Position numbers and translations under genes: made by a program. The notes below the pieces were generated by a model that did not search any database, was not told the origin of the DNA, and was given only the letters and a program-made list of their open reading frames with translations. A stretch of DNA of 12,553 bases, from the NCBI GenBank assembly GCA_003551265.1, contig PUMG01000161.1, forward strand, positions 1 to 12,553. The letters are read 5' to 3'. How positions within the stretch are numbered: the stretch's first letter is position 1; each line of letters starts with the position of its first letter. This document shows positions 1 to 6,577 of this stretch, piece after piece. The stretch is from Halovenus sp. GTDB taxonomy: Archaea > Halobacteriota > Halobacteria > Halobacteriales > Haloarculaceae.

Positions 1-458
1 AGACCGAGGTCGGCGTACCCCTCTGCTGCTGCGCTGGCGTACTTTGGGTCGTCGACACGGGGTTTCGAACCCGGAAACGAGATGGACGTGGTCACACCGA
101 CCTCCAGGTGTTCGAGGGCAGCGATGTAGCCGTCGAGACGCCAGAACCGCTCGTCTGACCCGCGGAAGTAGACGTCTTCGACCACTTCGAGCCACTCCTC
201 CTCGGCCACTGCCAGATTCTTGGTCATCGCGTGGCCCGCGTGGCCGTGGCTGTCGACCAGTCCCGGCATGATGACCGACCCTTCGAGCGAGATTCTGTCG
301 GCGTTCGGGTACGCGGCGAGCACCTCCTCCCGGTCGCCGACCTCGACAATTCGGTCTCCGGCGACTGCAACGGCACCCGGGTCGAGTGTACGGCGCTGTT
401 CGTCGACAGTCAGTACGATTCCTCCAGCGAGCACAGTGTCTACGTCGTCAGTGGCCAT
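1..458 (-). CDS. Amidohydrolase, N-terminal part (runs off left edge)
   Basis: About 152 residues of a metal-dependent amidohydrolase are visible; the C-terminal part lies beyond the left edge. The start is the ATG at 458-456. The protein opens with the small beta-sandwich typical of the superfamily (roughly residues 6-62), then PGLVDSHGHAGHAM at 65-78, where H71 and H73 form the HxH metal-binding pair. The following stretch (AALEHLEVGVTTSISF, about residues 111-126) matches the helix-strand region after the first metal motif. The overall look is closest to the MtaD/TrzN/cytosine-deaminase side of the superfamily, which hydrolyses C-N bonds (deaminases, chlorohydrolases), but the remaining metal ligands are out of view, so the reaction is not assigned. 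It follows the FAD-enzyme gene on the same strand after 57 bases and appears to have its own TATA box. The family call is firm; the substrate is unknown. Confidence 0.85.
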   Translation of the reverse strand, partial: MATDDVDTVLAGGIVLTVDEQRRTLDPGAVAVAGDRIVEVGDREEVLAAYPNADRISLEGSVIMPGLVDSHGHAGHAMTKNLAVAEEEWLEVVEDVYFRGSDERFWRLDGYIAALEHLEVGVTTSISFPGSKPRVDDPKYASAAAEGYADLG

Positions 459-486
459 TGTGAACAACCCACAGTCACCTCCAGAA

Positions 487-497
487 GGATAAATAAG
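487..497 (-). promoter_or_regulatory. Putative TATA box for the left-edge amidohydrolase
   Basis: On the minus strand this reads CTTATTTATCC, an archaeal TATA-like element centred about 34 bases before the ATG at 458. Archaeal transcription normally begins about 25-27 bases downstream of the box centre, which would leave a leader of only about 8 bases. It lies in the short gap between the FAD-enzyme stop and this start, so the amidohydrolase could be transcribed separately from its upstream neighbours. Sequence-based only. Confidence 0.5.
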
Positions 498-515
498 AAC
501 CGGTTTCGACAGTGG

Positions 516-1961
516 CTATCCGGAGAGTGACTGGCGCGCGTGGATACCGGCGAGTCGACCGAAGCCGAGCGCCGTCGTCAGCCCGTTCCCCGAGAGGTAA
601 CCGCTGGCCCCGTGACCGCTGATACCGACAGCACAGCCGCCGCCAGCGTAGAGACCGTCGACTGTCGAACCGTCGGTCCGGCAGACGCGGCCGTGTTCAT
701 CGACGACCAGTCCACCCTGTGTATGAAACAGCGACCCGGTCACTTTCGCCCCGTAGAACGGTGATTCGAGAACCCGGCGCCCCTCGACTCGACCGACTTC
801 GTCCGGTTCCTCGGCCGCCACTGCCTCGTTGTACGCCCGAACTGCCTGCCGGGTTGCGTCGGGGTGGCAACCGAGTGCTTCGGCGAGTTTCGTGACACTG
901 TCCGCGCGGTGATACGACCCGAGTGCAACGGCGCGGTCGAAATCATCGAACTCACCCTCCAGACGCCTGTAGATGCGCTCGTCGAATATCTCGTAGGCGA
1001 TAGCGCTGGGCTGGCGGATAACGTCGACAGCGAACTGTGAGTACCCGGCGGACTCGTCACCGAAGCGCTCGCCGCGTTCGTTGACGAGGATGCCGCCGTT
1101 CATCACGACCGCGTACGTCGAGAGCGCGCCCGTCTCGTTGACGACGGTTGCGTGGCCCTGATAGGCGTCCATGCAGGCGAGTTCGCCGCCGAGTTGGGCA
1201 CCCCACCGGATGCCGTCACCGGTGTTCCCGCTTGCGCCGTAGTACAGCGCACGCTCGATGTCCTCCTCGCAGTGCGCACGGACCATCTCCCGGTTACCAG
1301 CGAAGCCGTCGGTGGCGAGAATGACCGTCCCCGCACGGATGACCTCTTCGCGGACGGCACCAGCGACGACACCCTCGACACCGCCGTTGCCCGCGACCAG
1401 TTTCGTCACCGGAGCGTTCGTCAGCAGCTCGACGTTCGACTGGCGCTCGATACGCGCTCGCAACTCCTCGACGAGATGTTCGCCGTTTCTCCCCGGCGGC
1501 GCGTGCATCCGGTACTCCGAGTGTTTCGGATACCTGAAATCGTCAACGAACTCGAGTGTCACGTCCCAGTCGCTGGTTAGCCAGTGGACGAGGTCCGCGC
1601 TTTGCTCACAGAGGTAGTGAACCAGTTCTTCGTCGGTCTCGTGGTCGTTTTTCTCCAGAATATCCTGGGCCATCGCCGCTGCCGTCTCCTCGATGCCGGC
1701 CTCCTGCTGGAGCCGTGTCCCTGCCGCAGGAATCATCCCGGTCGAGAGCGCGGTGTTGCCACCGACAGTGTCGGTCTTTTCGAGAACTGTGACCGTCAGT
1801 TCGTCAGCTTCACTGGCAGCGAGTGCGGCGACGAGTCCGCAACCGCCACCGCCAGCCACCAGCACGTCCGTGCTCACGTCGAACGTGACCTCTTCGGCTG
1901 CGACAACCTCGTCTGTGGCGTCGTCCAGTGTGCGCCGCTGTTGTTCCGGAGGGAGTGACAT
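516..1961 (-). CDS. FAD-dependent oxidoreductase, fumarate reductase/ketosteroid dehydrogenase-like flavoprotein
   Basis: A 481-residue FAD-binding protein of the FAD_binding_2 family (fumarate reductase flavoprotein, 3-ketosteroid delta-1-dehydrogenase). The N-terminal Rossmann motif DVLVAGGGGCG lies at residues 32-42, followed by E61 at the end of the second strand (VTVLEK), the expected ribose-binding acid, and VGGNTALSTG at 66-75. The C-terminal FAD-contact region GLYAGGGCAVGISG starts near 436 and is followed by GASGYLSGNGLTTALGFGR. The family oxidises or reduces C-C bonds beside activating groups; the substrate here is unknown. No lipoprotein or Tat signal and no membrane helix is seen, so it is probably cytoplasmic. 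The ATG at 1961 is preferred to a GTG at 1970 because a TATA-like element near 1990 fits a leaderless start there. It lies between the transport protein and an amidohydrolase, which suggests a redox step on the same imported compound. Confidence 0.85.
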   Translation of the reverse strand: MSLPPEQQRRTLDDATDEVVAAEEVTFDVSTDVLVAGGGGCGLVAALAASEADELTVTVLEKTDTVGGNTALSTGMIPAAGTRLQQEAGIEETAAAMAQDILEKNDHETDEELVHYLCEQSADLVHWLTSDWDVTLEFVDDFRYPKHSEYRMHAPPGRNGEHLVEELRARIERQSNVELLTNAPVTKLVAGNGGVEGVVAGAVREEVIRAGTVILATDGFAGNREMVRAHCEEDIERALYYGASGNTGDGIRWGAQLGGELACMDAYQGHATVVNETGALSTYAVVMNGGILVNERGERFGDESAGYSQFAVDVIRQPSAIAYEIFDERIYRRLEGEFDDFDRAVALGSYHRADSVTKLAEALGCHPDATRQAVRAYNEAVAAEEPDEVGRVEGRRVLESPFYGAKVTGSLFHTQGGLVVDEHGRVCRTDGSTVDGLYAGGGCAVGISGHGASGYLSGNGLTTALGFGRLAGIHARQSLSG

Positions 1962-1985
1962 ACACGGCACAACGAAGCCACCACG

Positions 1986-1993
1986 CCTAAATC
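1986..1993 (-). promoter_or_regulatory. Weak TATA-like element before the FAD-enzyme gene
   Basis: Minus-strand GATTTAGG is centred about 28-29 bases before the ATG at 1961. This is the spacing expected for a leaderless or near-leaderless archaeal transcript. The match is weaker than the other TATA boxes here, so the gene may instead be read through from the substrate-binding-protein promoter. Confidence 0.35.
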
Positions 1994-2017
1994 TACCGAC
2001 CGTACGAAAGAGAAGAG

Positions 2018-2064
2018 AGTCCGCCGGGTAGTAGAGCGTCTAGTCCGTCGGGTAGTAGAGCGTC
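2018..2064 (-). repeat. In-frame 24-base tandem duplication across the lipoprotein stop codon
   Basis: Positions 2042-2064 and 2018-2040 are two copies of a 23-base sequence at a 24-base period, differing at one site (2048 versus 2024). On the minus strand the first copy encodes the last residues of the substrate-binding protein, TLYYPTD, then TAG. The second copy directly follows in the same frame and would read TLYYPADS. The stop codon thus falls within what would otherwise be two consecutive eight-codon repeats. This is read directly from the sequence; the origin (slippage, or a scar of gene rearrangement) is inference. Confidence 0.9.
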
Positions 2065-3788
2065 CCGTCCTGGTCCCACTTGTAACCGGCGTCGGCGAGG
2101 ATCTCCTCTGCTCGTTCGAGACCGCCGTCGTCGATGCCGATGTCGTCGTTGTAGAAGAACTCGTTGGCTGGCGCAATCGGTGAGTGTGCCCGAGCGGACT
2201 CGCCGTAGAACACGAGGTCGACGAGTTCGTCGCGGTCGATGGCGTGAGAGAGTGCCTTTCTGAACTCGCGGTCGTTGAACGGCTCCCGCCTGCTGTTGAC
2301 CGACACCGCCCAGAACTCCCACGTCGGAGACGCTCTGGTTTCGACGTCTTCGTTCGTCTGCGCTGCATCCCACAGCGCGGGCGCGGTGTCCTGTGCGAAC
2401 GTTCTCGCCCCGGTCTCGACGTCCCCGACCGATGGGGCCTCCGAGCCGTAGATGTCCCAGAACAGTTCCTCGACCTCGAAGTCGTGGAAGTGGTCGTCGA
2501 ACGTCTCGTACGTGAGTGACTCGGAGTCCTGGTGGTCGACAATCTGGAAGGGACCGCTGCCGGTGAGGTCGACGTCGGTCCACTGGGTGGGGTTGTCGAG
2601 TCCCTCTTCCTCGACGACATCGCCCCAGACGTGTTCTGGCAGGATGAAGAGGTTCGACAGCGAAATCATCTCGAACGGCGCGAACTCCTGGTTGAGGTTG
2701 AACTGAACCGTCTGGTCGTCGAGTATCTCGACGTTGTCGACGGGTGTCCAGACGTCCTCGTAGTACGGATGCTGCCACTCGATGTAGTAATCCATACTGA
2801 ACTTCACGTCTTCGACGGTCACTGGCTCGCCGTCGTGGAACACCATGTCGTCCCGGATGGTCACCCGGAACGTCGACCCGTCGACCGCCTCGACCTCCTC
2901 GGCAGCCCACGGCTCCGGCTGGAGGTCGAACCCGATTCGGACGAGACGGTCGTAGTTCATCAACAGCGCGATATTCTCCGTGTTCGTGCTGACGTCCATC
3001 GGATTGAGATCCGGTGGGTCGAGTGTCGTCGCCCAGGAGACGGTAGTTCCCTCGTCGTTTGCCGGGGACAGTTCCTGTAGCGTCCACGGGTTCCACCACG
3101 GCATCGTGCCGTCCATCGCCTGCCAGTTCTCGTGTTCGTGTGGCCAGAGAACGTTGAAACTGTCCTGGTGATAGCAGAAGATGTGTGGGACCTCCTCTGC
3201 CAGGATCTCCTGACACCGGTAGACGTGCTCCCGGCGCTCCTCGGGGTCAGCAACGGTGTTGACCAGTTCGACCTCCTCGTCGTACTCCTCGTGCTCCCAG
3301 CCCCCACTGTTGCTGGACTCGACGAAGTCGGAGTGGAAATACGGGTAGAGGAACATCGTCGGGTCGAGTCGTTCGGGTCGAGCAACGTAGTTCATCGCAC
3401 ACATGTCGAAGTCGTGAGCGTTGAACCGCTCGAACAGCGGTCCGAGGTCGAGTTGTTCGAACGAGACGCCGAGACCCAGGTTCTGCCAGTATCCCTCTAT
3501 CAACTGCTGCGATTCGACGTGATAGGTTGCAGTCTGACGGTTGAACCCGATGACGTCGACGTCATCGAGTGGTTCGTACCCATCGAGTTCGTCGTCGGAG
3601 AGCGTGTTCTCGGCTCTTGCCCCCCCAGCGTCAACGCCGTCGTCACCATCGTCACCATCGTCACCATCGTCACCGTCGTCACCCAGACACCCTGCCAGCC
3701 CAACGACAGAGCTGGCAGCCAATCCAGCAATGTACTTTCTTCTGTTCGTATGTCCAGATACCCTTCGCTGTGTTTTACGGTCAGCCAT
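2040..3788 (-). CDS. ABC transporter substrate-binding lipoprotein, SBP family 5 (DppA/OppA-like), apparently circularly permuted
   Basis: A 582-residue extracellular solute-binding protein. The N-terminus has a twin-arginine signal (NRRKYIAG, residues 15-22) and lipobox LAGC with C34 as lipidation site, then an Asp-Asp-Gly linker (37-51). The order of the fold is unusual. Residues about 75-240 look like the usual C-terminal half of the family: IGFNRQ at 80-85, an HDFDM motif at 125-129, LDP at 141-143, a DPEER helix at 181-185, then EILAEEVPHIFCYH at 194-207. Residues about 246-582 look like the usual N-terminal half: WATTLDPPDLNP at 252-263, DDMVFHDGEPVTVEDVKFSM at 313-332, then GPFQIVDH, ALSHAIDRDELVD and AEEILADAGYKWD, ending at GTLYYPTD. 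No permease or ATPase gene is visible, so transporter partners lie elsewhere. Expression is probably from a leaderless promoter shared back to back with the MmgE/PrpD gene. The ligand is likely a small amide, peptide or ureide-like compound, inferred from context. The family call is very firm; the permutation is inferred from motif order. Confidence 0.93.
   Translation of the reverse strand: MADRKTQRRVSGHTNRRKYIAGLAASSVVGLAGCLGDDGDDGDDGDDGDDGVDAGGARAENTLSDDELDGYEPLDDVDVIGFNRQTATYHVESQQLIEGYWQNLGLGVSFEQLDLGPLFERFNAHDFDMCAMNYVARPERLDPTMFLYPYFHSDFVESSNSGGWEHEEYDEEVELVNTVADPEERREHVYRCQEILAEEVPHIFCYHQDSFNVLWPHEHENWQAMDGTMPWWNPWTLQELSPANDEGTTVSWATTLDPPDLNPMDVSTNTENIALLMNYDRLVRIGFDLQPEPWAAEEVEAVDGSTFRVTIRDDMVFHDGEPVTVEDVKFSMDYYIEWQHPYYEDVWTPVDNVEILDDQTVQFNLNQEFAPFEMISLSNLFILPEHVWGDVVEEEGLDNPTQWTDVDLTGSGPFQIVDHQDSESLTYETFDDHFHDFEVEELFWDIYGSEAPSVGDVETGARTFAQDTAPALWDAAQTNEDVETRASPTWEFWAVSVNSRREPFNDREFRKALSHAIDRDELVDLVFYGESARAHSPIAPANEFFYNDDIGIDDGGLERAEEILADAGYKWDQDGTLYYPTD
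3636..3680 (-). repeat. 9-base tandem repeat encoding the Asp-Asp-Gly linker
   Basis: About five copies of a 9-base unit (GGTGACGAT/C on the minus strand) encode DDG repeats just after the lipidated cysteine. Acidic glycine-rich linkers behind the lipobox are common in haloarchaeal lipoproteins and act as a flexible tether. Copy number could vary by slippage in frame. It is too short and lacks spacers, so it is not a CRISPR array. Confidence 0.85.
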
Positions 3789-3910
3789 AACACCAATAGA
3801 TTACTCTGGGTAAATAAACATTGGGGTAAATGATAGATTGTCTTATTATTCTCGGATGCCATCTTTGGCGCGGGCAGTACATTTATTTTCACCGGCGAAG
3901 AGTCGATACC
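3789..3910. promoter_or_regulatory. Divergent control region between substrate-binding protein and MmgE/PrpD genes
   Basis: A 122-base AT-rich region drives the two gene blocks in opposite directions. The minus-strand TATA box GTTTATTTA (3811-3819) is centred 27 bases before the ATG at 3788. The plus-strand box ATTTATTTT (3881-3889) is centred about 26 bases before the ATG at 3911. Both spacings predict transcription starting at the start codon, meaning leaderless mRNAs. GGGTAAAT occurs twice in direct orientation (3808-3815 and 3824-3831), 16 bases apart and overlapping the minus-strand TATA box, and CCAAT (3793-3797) and ATTGG (3820-3824) form a loose inverted repeat around it. These are candidate regulator sites; no regulator gene is visible. 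Confidence 0.65.
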
Positions 3911-5293
3911 ATGACGACAGACAGAGCGGCAGAGCGACAACTCGCAGCGTACGCCGTCCAACTTGCCCTCGAAGACGTTCCTCCGCCGGTCCGCGAGCGC
4001 ACACGGCGGATGATACTGGACACTGTGGGTGTGTGTATTCGCGGCTCCGACACGACGTACATCGGCGACGTCGTGCGGACGTGGGACCGGTTTGGGGCCG
4101 GGACACACAGTTCGAGTGGTGGTTCGACAGTGTTTGCCACCCAGCAGCGGCGGTCCCCGATCTGTGCAGCGTTTGCCAACGCAGGAGGCGGGACGACACT
4201 CGAACTCGACGAGGGAAACCAGCGAGCAGCACACGGAGGAATCCACGTGGTTCCACCTGCACTTGCCATCGCGGAGGAGACCGGGGCATCGGGTGAACAG
4301 TTGCTGACGGCGGTCATCGCAGGGTACGAAACCAGTTCGCGAGTAGCGAGTGCCGTCCGACCACTCCGTGGTAACCTTCACCCCCACGGGAGCTGGGCAC
4401 CAATCGGTGCTGCTGTGACGACTGGCGTGCTCATGGATTTCGACGAACAGACGATGTGTAATTCGATTCGCATGGCAGCAAACCCCACTACGAACACGGA
4501 CTGGACGGCTGCCACCGAAGGAGCGACGGTGCGAAACCTCTACGCCGGGGTGTGCTGCCAGCACGGGATAACGAGCGCGCTGCTGGCTCTCAGTGGCGTC
4601 ACAGGAGTCGAGCGAACAATCGAGCGGTGTCTCGTTCCTCAGGTGGCCGCCAGTCCGCGAGCGATGGCAGAACTCGAAGCCACGCTGGAAACGCTCGGCG
4701 AGCAGTACTTTCTGGAGGATAGCTACGTCAAGATGCACGCCGCCTGTCGGTACACGCACGCACCACTCGACGCGCTGGCGCAGTTGCTCGACGAACACGA
4801 ACTCGACGCCGACGACATCGTCCAGATTCGCGTGCGAACGTTCGAGGCAGGTACGACTCTCGGAGACGATGCACCGAAGAACGTGCTCGCGGCGAAGTTC
4901 AGCACGCCGTACGCTCTCGCTGCCCGTACTGTGCTCGGGACCAGCGACGTTGAGGCGTTCTCCTCCGAGCATCTGACCGACGACCGCATTCGCTCACTCG
5001 CCGGGCGTGTCCGTCTCGAACTCGACGAAACGCACGACGAGCGGGCACAGAATGGGCACTGGGGTGCGACCGTCGATATCGAACGACGCGATGGCACGAC
5101 GGTTTCGACCACCATCGAGGACGCCCGGGGTGGTGGAGACAACCCCTACACCGACAGCGAGGTCGAAGCGAAGTTCGACCGACTCGTCGACGGGAGCCAG
5201 ATGCGAATCGAGACGGACACACTCCGCGAGCGATTGCTGTCGGTCGATTCGGTCGACAACGTCACAGCACTGTTCGAGACGCTCCACGGCTAG
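3911..5293 (+). CDS. MmgE/PrpD family protein (2-methylcitrate dehydratase/epimerase-like)
   Basis: A 460-residue MmgE/PrpD protein. The family includes 2-methylcitrate dehydratase, cis-aconitate decarboxylase and iminodisuccinate epimerase, all acting on carbons beside carboxylates. Recognisable parts are TLELDEGN at 96-103 (D100 in the acidic active-site position), AHGGIHVVPPALA at 107-119 (H108), ASGEQLLTAVIAGYE at 126-140, VRNLYAG at 207-213, and KMHAACRYTH at 274-283. In PrpD and cis-aconitate decarboxylase a lysine usually sits where R208 is, pointing to a different subfamily and perhaps a different reaction. The ATG at 3911 is chosen because it lies about 26 bases after a clear TATA box. 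An upstream in-frame ATG at 3830 would start before that box and adds residues unlike the family. Its neighbours are ring-opening and decarbamoylating hydrolases, so an epimerase or racemase role is possible but unproven. Confidence 0.9.
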   Translation: MTTDRAAERQLAAYAVQLALEDVPPPVRERTRRMILDTVGVCIRGSDTTYIGDVVRTWDRFGAGTHSSSGGSTVFATQQRRSPICAAFANAGGGTTLELDEGNQRAAHGGIHVVPPALAIAEETGASGEQLLTAVIAGYETSSRVASAVRPLRGNLHPHGSWAPIGAAVTTGVLMDFDEQTMCNSIRMAANPTTNTDWTAATEGATVRNLYAGVCCQHGITSALLALSGVTGVERTIERCLVPQVAASPRAMAELEATLETLGEQYFLEDSYVKMHAACRYTHAPLDALAQLLDEHELDADDIVQIRVRTFEAGTTLGDDAPKNVLAAKFSTPYALAARTVLGTSDVEAFSSEHLTDDRIRSLAGRVRLELDETHDERAQNGHWGATVDIERRDGTTVSTTIEDARGGGDNPYTDSEVEAKFDRLVDGSQMRIETDTLRERLLSVDSVDNVTALFETLHG

Positions 5294-5328
5294 GTCGCTG
5301 ACGTATCCGACTCGGCCCTCGCCCAAAC

Positions 5329-5338
5329 ACTTTTGATA
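5329..5338 (+). promoter_or_regulatory. Putative TATA box for the 5359 gene
   Basis: ACTTTTGATA lies in the 65-base gap after the MmgE/PrpD gene, centred about 26 bases before the ATG at 5359. This predicts a leaderless transcript for the two-gene unit that follows. The box is less canonical than the other plus-strand boxes. Confidence 0.45.
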
Positions 5339-5358
5339 GCCGGGTTACCAACAGAAGT

Positions 5359-6576
5359 ATGGGAAGCATTCAGATAGACGCTGGTACTGTTATCGTCGGA
5401 GACGGGACCGAACGCACCGATGTACAGATAGGGGTTCAGGACAGCCAGATTGTAGAGGTCGCAGAGAACGGACTGGAAAACTCGTACGACCGGACAGTCG
5501 ATGCGTCGGACCGGGTCGTGATGCCGGGGTTGATCGACGCGCACGTTCACCTGGACTACCCTGCTGACCCCGATCAGCTAGACATCACCGGACTGTCCGA
5601 CGAGTATCTCGCGCTCCGAGCAGCGGAACTGGCCCGTGACGCGTTGCGCACGGGGACGACGACGCTGGCGGACGTGGCCAGTCGCAGTACGTCGATTTTC
5701 TCGTTACGGGATGCGATTGCCGACGGCGTGACCCTCGGACCGCGCCTGGCCGTCTGCGGCGGGATGGTCGCTATCACCGGCGGGCGGGCGACGGGTGGCT
5801 ACAACCGGGGGGACGAGGGCGTGATTATCGAGGTGGACGGTCCCGACGAGGCTCGCAAAGAGGTCAGAAAGCTGTTGATGTACCACGGAGCGGACCTGAT
5901 AAAACTCGCGGCCACGGGCGCGCTGTCGAGTCCACACACCGGCGCTCGGGACGCCCAGTTGACCGTCGAGGAGATGACCGCCGCCACCGAGGAGGCACAC
6001 AAGTGTGGGCGGCCAGTTCACGCCCACTGTTACGGTGAAGCCGGCATCTCGAACGCGCTGGACGCTGGCGTCGACGTCATCGTCCACGGCCAGTCACTCA
6101 CCGACGACCACATCGACCAGATGCACGACCAGGGCTCCCTGCTGGTGCCGACGCTGGCGACGTTCCGGAAACTGGAGGACAGGATGGAAATCCTCGGCGA
6201 GCGCGAACGGCCAGATAGCAGTGGCGGAGTGCGCGAGGAGGCCGTCCCGAACTTCAAACGGGCGCTCGAAGCGGGCATCCCAATCGCAGCGGGCACCGAC
6301 TGCGGGATGCCCGAAGTCTACCACGGCACGAATCCAGTCGAACTGGTTCACTACGTCGACCTCGGCATGACTCCCGACGAGGCGATTACTGCAGGGACGC
6401 TGACGGCCGCCAGGTCGCTCAACCTCGAGGACGAACTCGGCAGCATCGAACCGGGCAAGTACGCGGATATGCTGATTCTCTCGGCCGACCCCCGCGAGGA
6501 CATCAGCCGCCTCACCGATTCAGACACCGTCGACCGCATCCTCCTCGACGGCGAGTTCGTCGAAGACCAGTTGTAA
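5359..6576 (+). CDS. Imidazolonepropionase-like amidohydrolase (metal-dependent hydrolase, HutI/prolidase-like)
   Basis: A 405-residue amidohydrolase-superfamily enzyme with a complete metal site. PGLIDAHVHLDYP starts at 56 with H62 and H64; DLIKLAATGA has K182, the expected carboxylated bridging lysine; PVHAHCYG supplies H221 and H223; VDVIVHG supplies H243; and AAGTDCGMPE supplies catalytic D314. The C-terminal beta-sandwich segment LGSIEPGKYADMLILSADP is typical of imidazolonepropionase-like hydrolases and the related group that cleaves aryl- or acyl-prolyl dipeptides. The reaction is therefore hydrolysis of an amide or cyclic amide in the cytoplasm, with substrate unknown. The stop codon is one base from the next start, so it is probably co-translated with the M20 amidohydrolase. 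No signal peptide is seen. The full set of ligands argues against a pseudogene. Confidence 0.92.
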   Translation: MGSIQIDAGTVIVGDGTERTDVQIGVQDSQIVEVAENGLENSYDRTVDASDRVVMPGLIDAHVHLDYPADPDQLDITGLSDEYLALRAAELARDALRTGTTTLADVASRSTSIFSLRDAIADGVTLGPRLAVCGGMVAITGGRATGGYNRGDEGVIIEVDGPDEARKEVRKLLMYHGADLIKLAATGALSSPHTGARDAQLTVEEMTAATEEAHKCGRPVHAHCYGEAGISNALDAGVDVIVHGQSLTDDHIDQMHDQGSLLVPTLATFRKLEDRMEILGERERPDSSGGVREEAVPNFKRALEAGIPIAAGTDCGMPEVYHGTNPVELVHYVDLGMTPDEAITAGTLTAARSLNLEDELGSIEPGKYADMLILSADPREDISRLTDSDTVDRILLDGEFVEDQL

Positions 6577-6577
6577 C

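Noticed and set aside
1971..2039. Possible read-through fusion of the lipoprotein to the FAD enzyme, as the frame stays open past the TAG
   Set aside because: One chance in three for being in frame; the FAD enzyme has its own start and possible promoter and is cytoplasmic in character, so a fusion with an exported lipoprotein makes little sense.
1993..3216. Alternative minus-strand frame of 407 codons inside the substrate-binding protein gene
   Set aside because: The translation is arginine-rich and basic, unlike acidic haloarchaeal proteins, while the overlapping frame carries all family motifs.
3636..3680. Tandem repeat considered as a CRISPR fragment or origin iterons
   Set aside because: Units are 9 bases without spacers and simply encode the DDG linker.
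3830..3910. Upstream ATG start at 3830 for the MmgE/PrpD gene
   Set aside because: It would start before the TATA box at 3881-3889 and adds 27 residues unlike the family; the ATG at 3911 fits a leaderless start.
3500..4972. Long minus-strand open frame of 490 codons crossing the divergent control region
   Set aside because: It overlaps two well-supported genes in another frame, spans both TATA boxes, and its translation is rich in Arg, Ser and Cys with no family resemblance; such antisense frames are common in GC-rich genomes.
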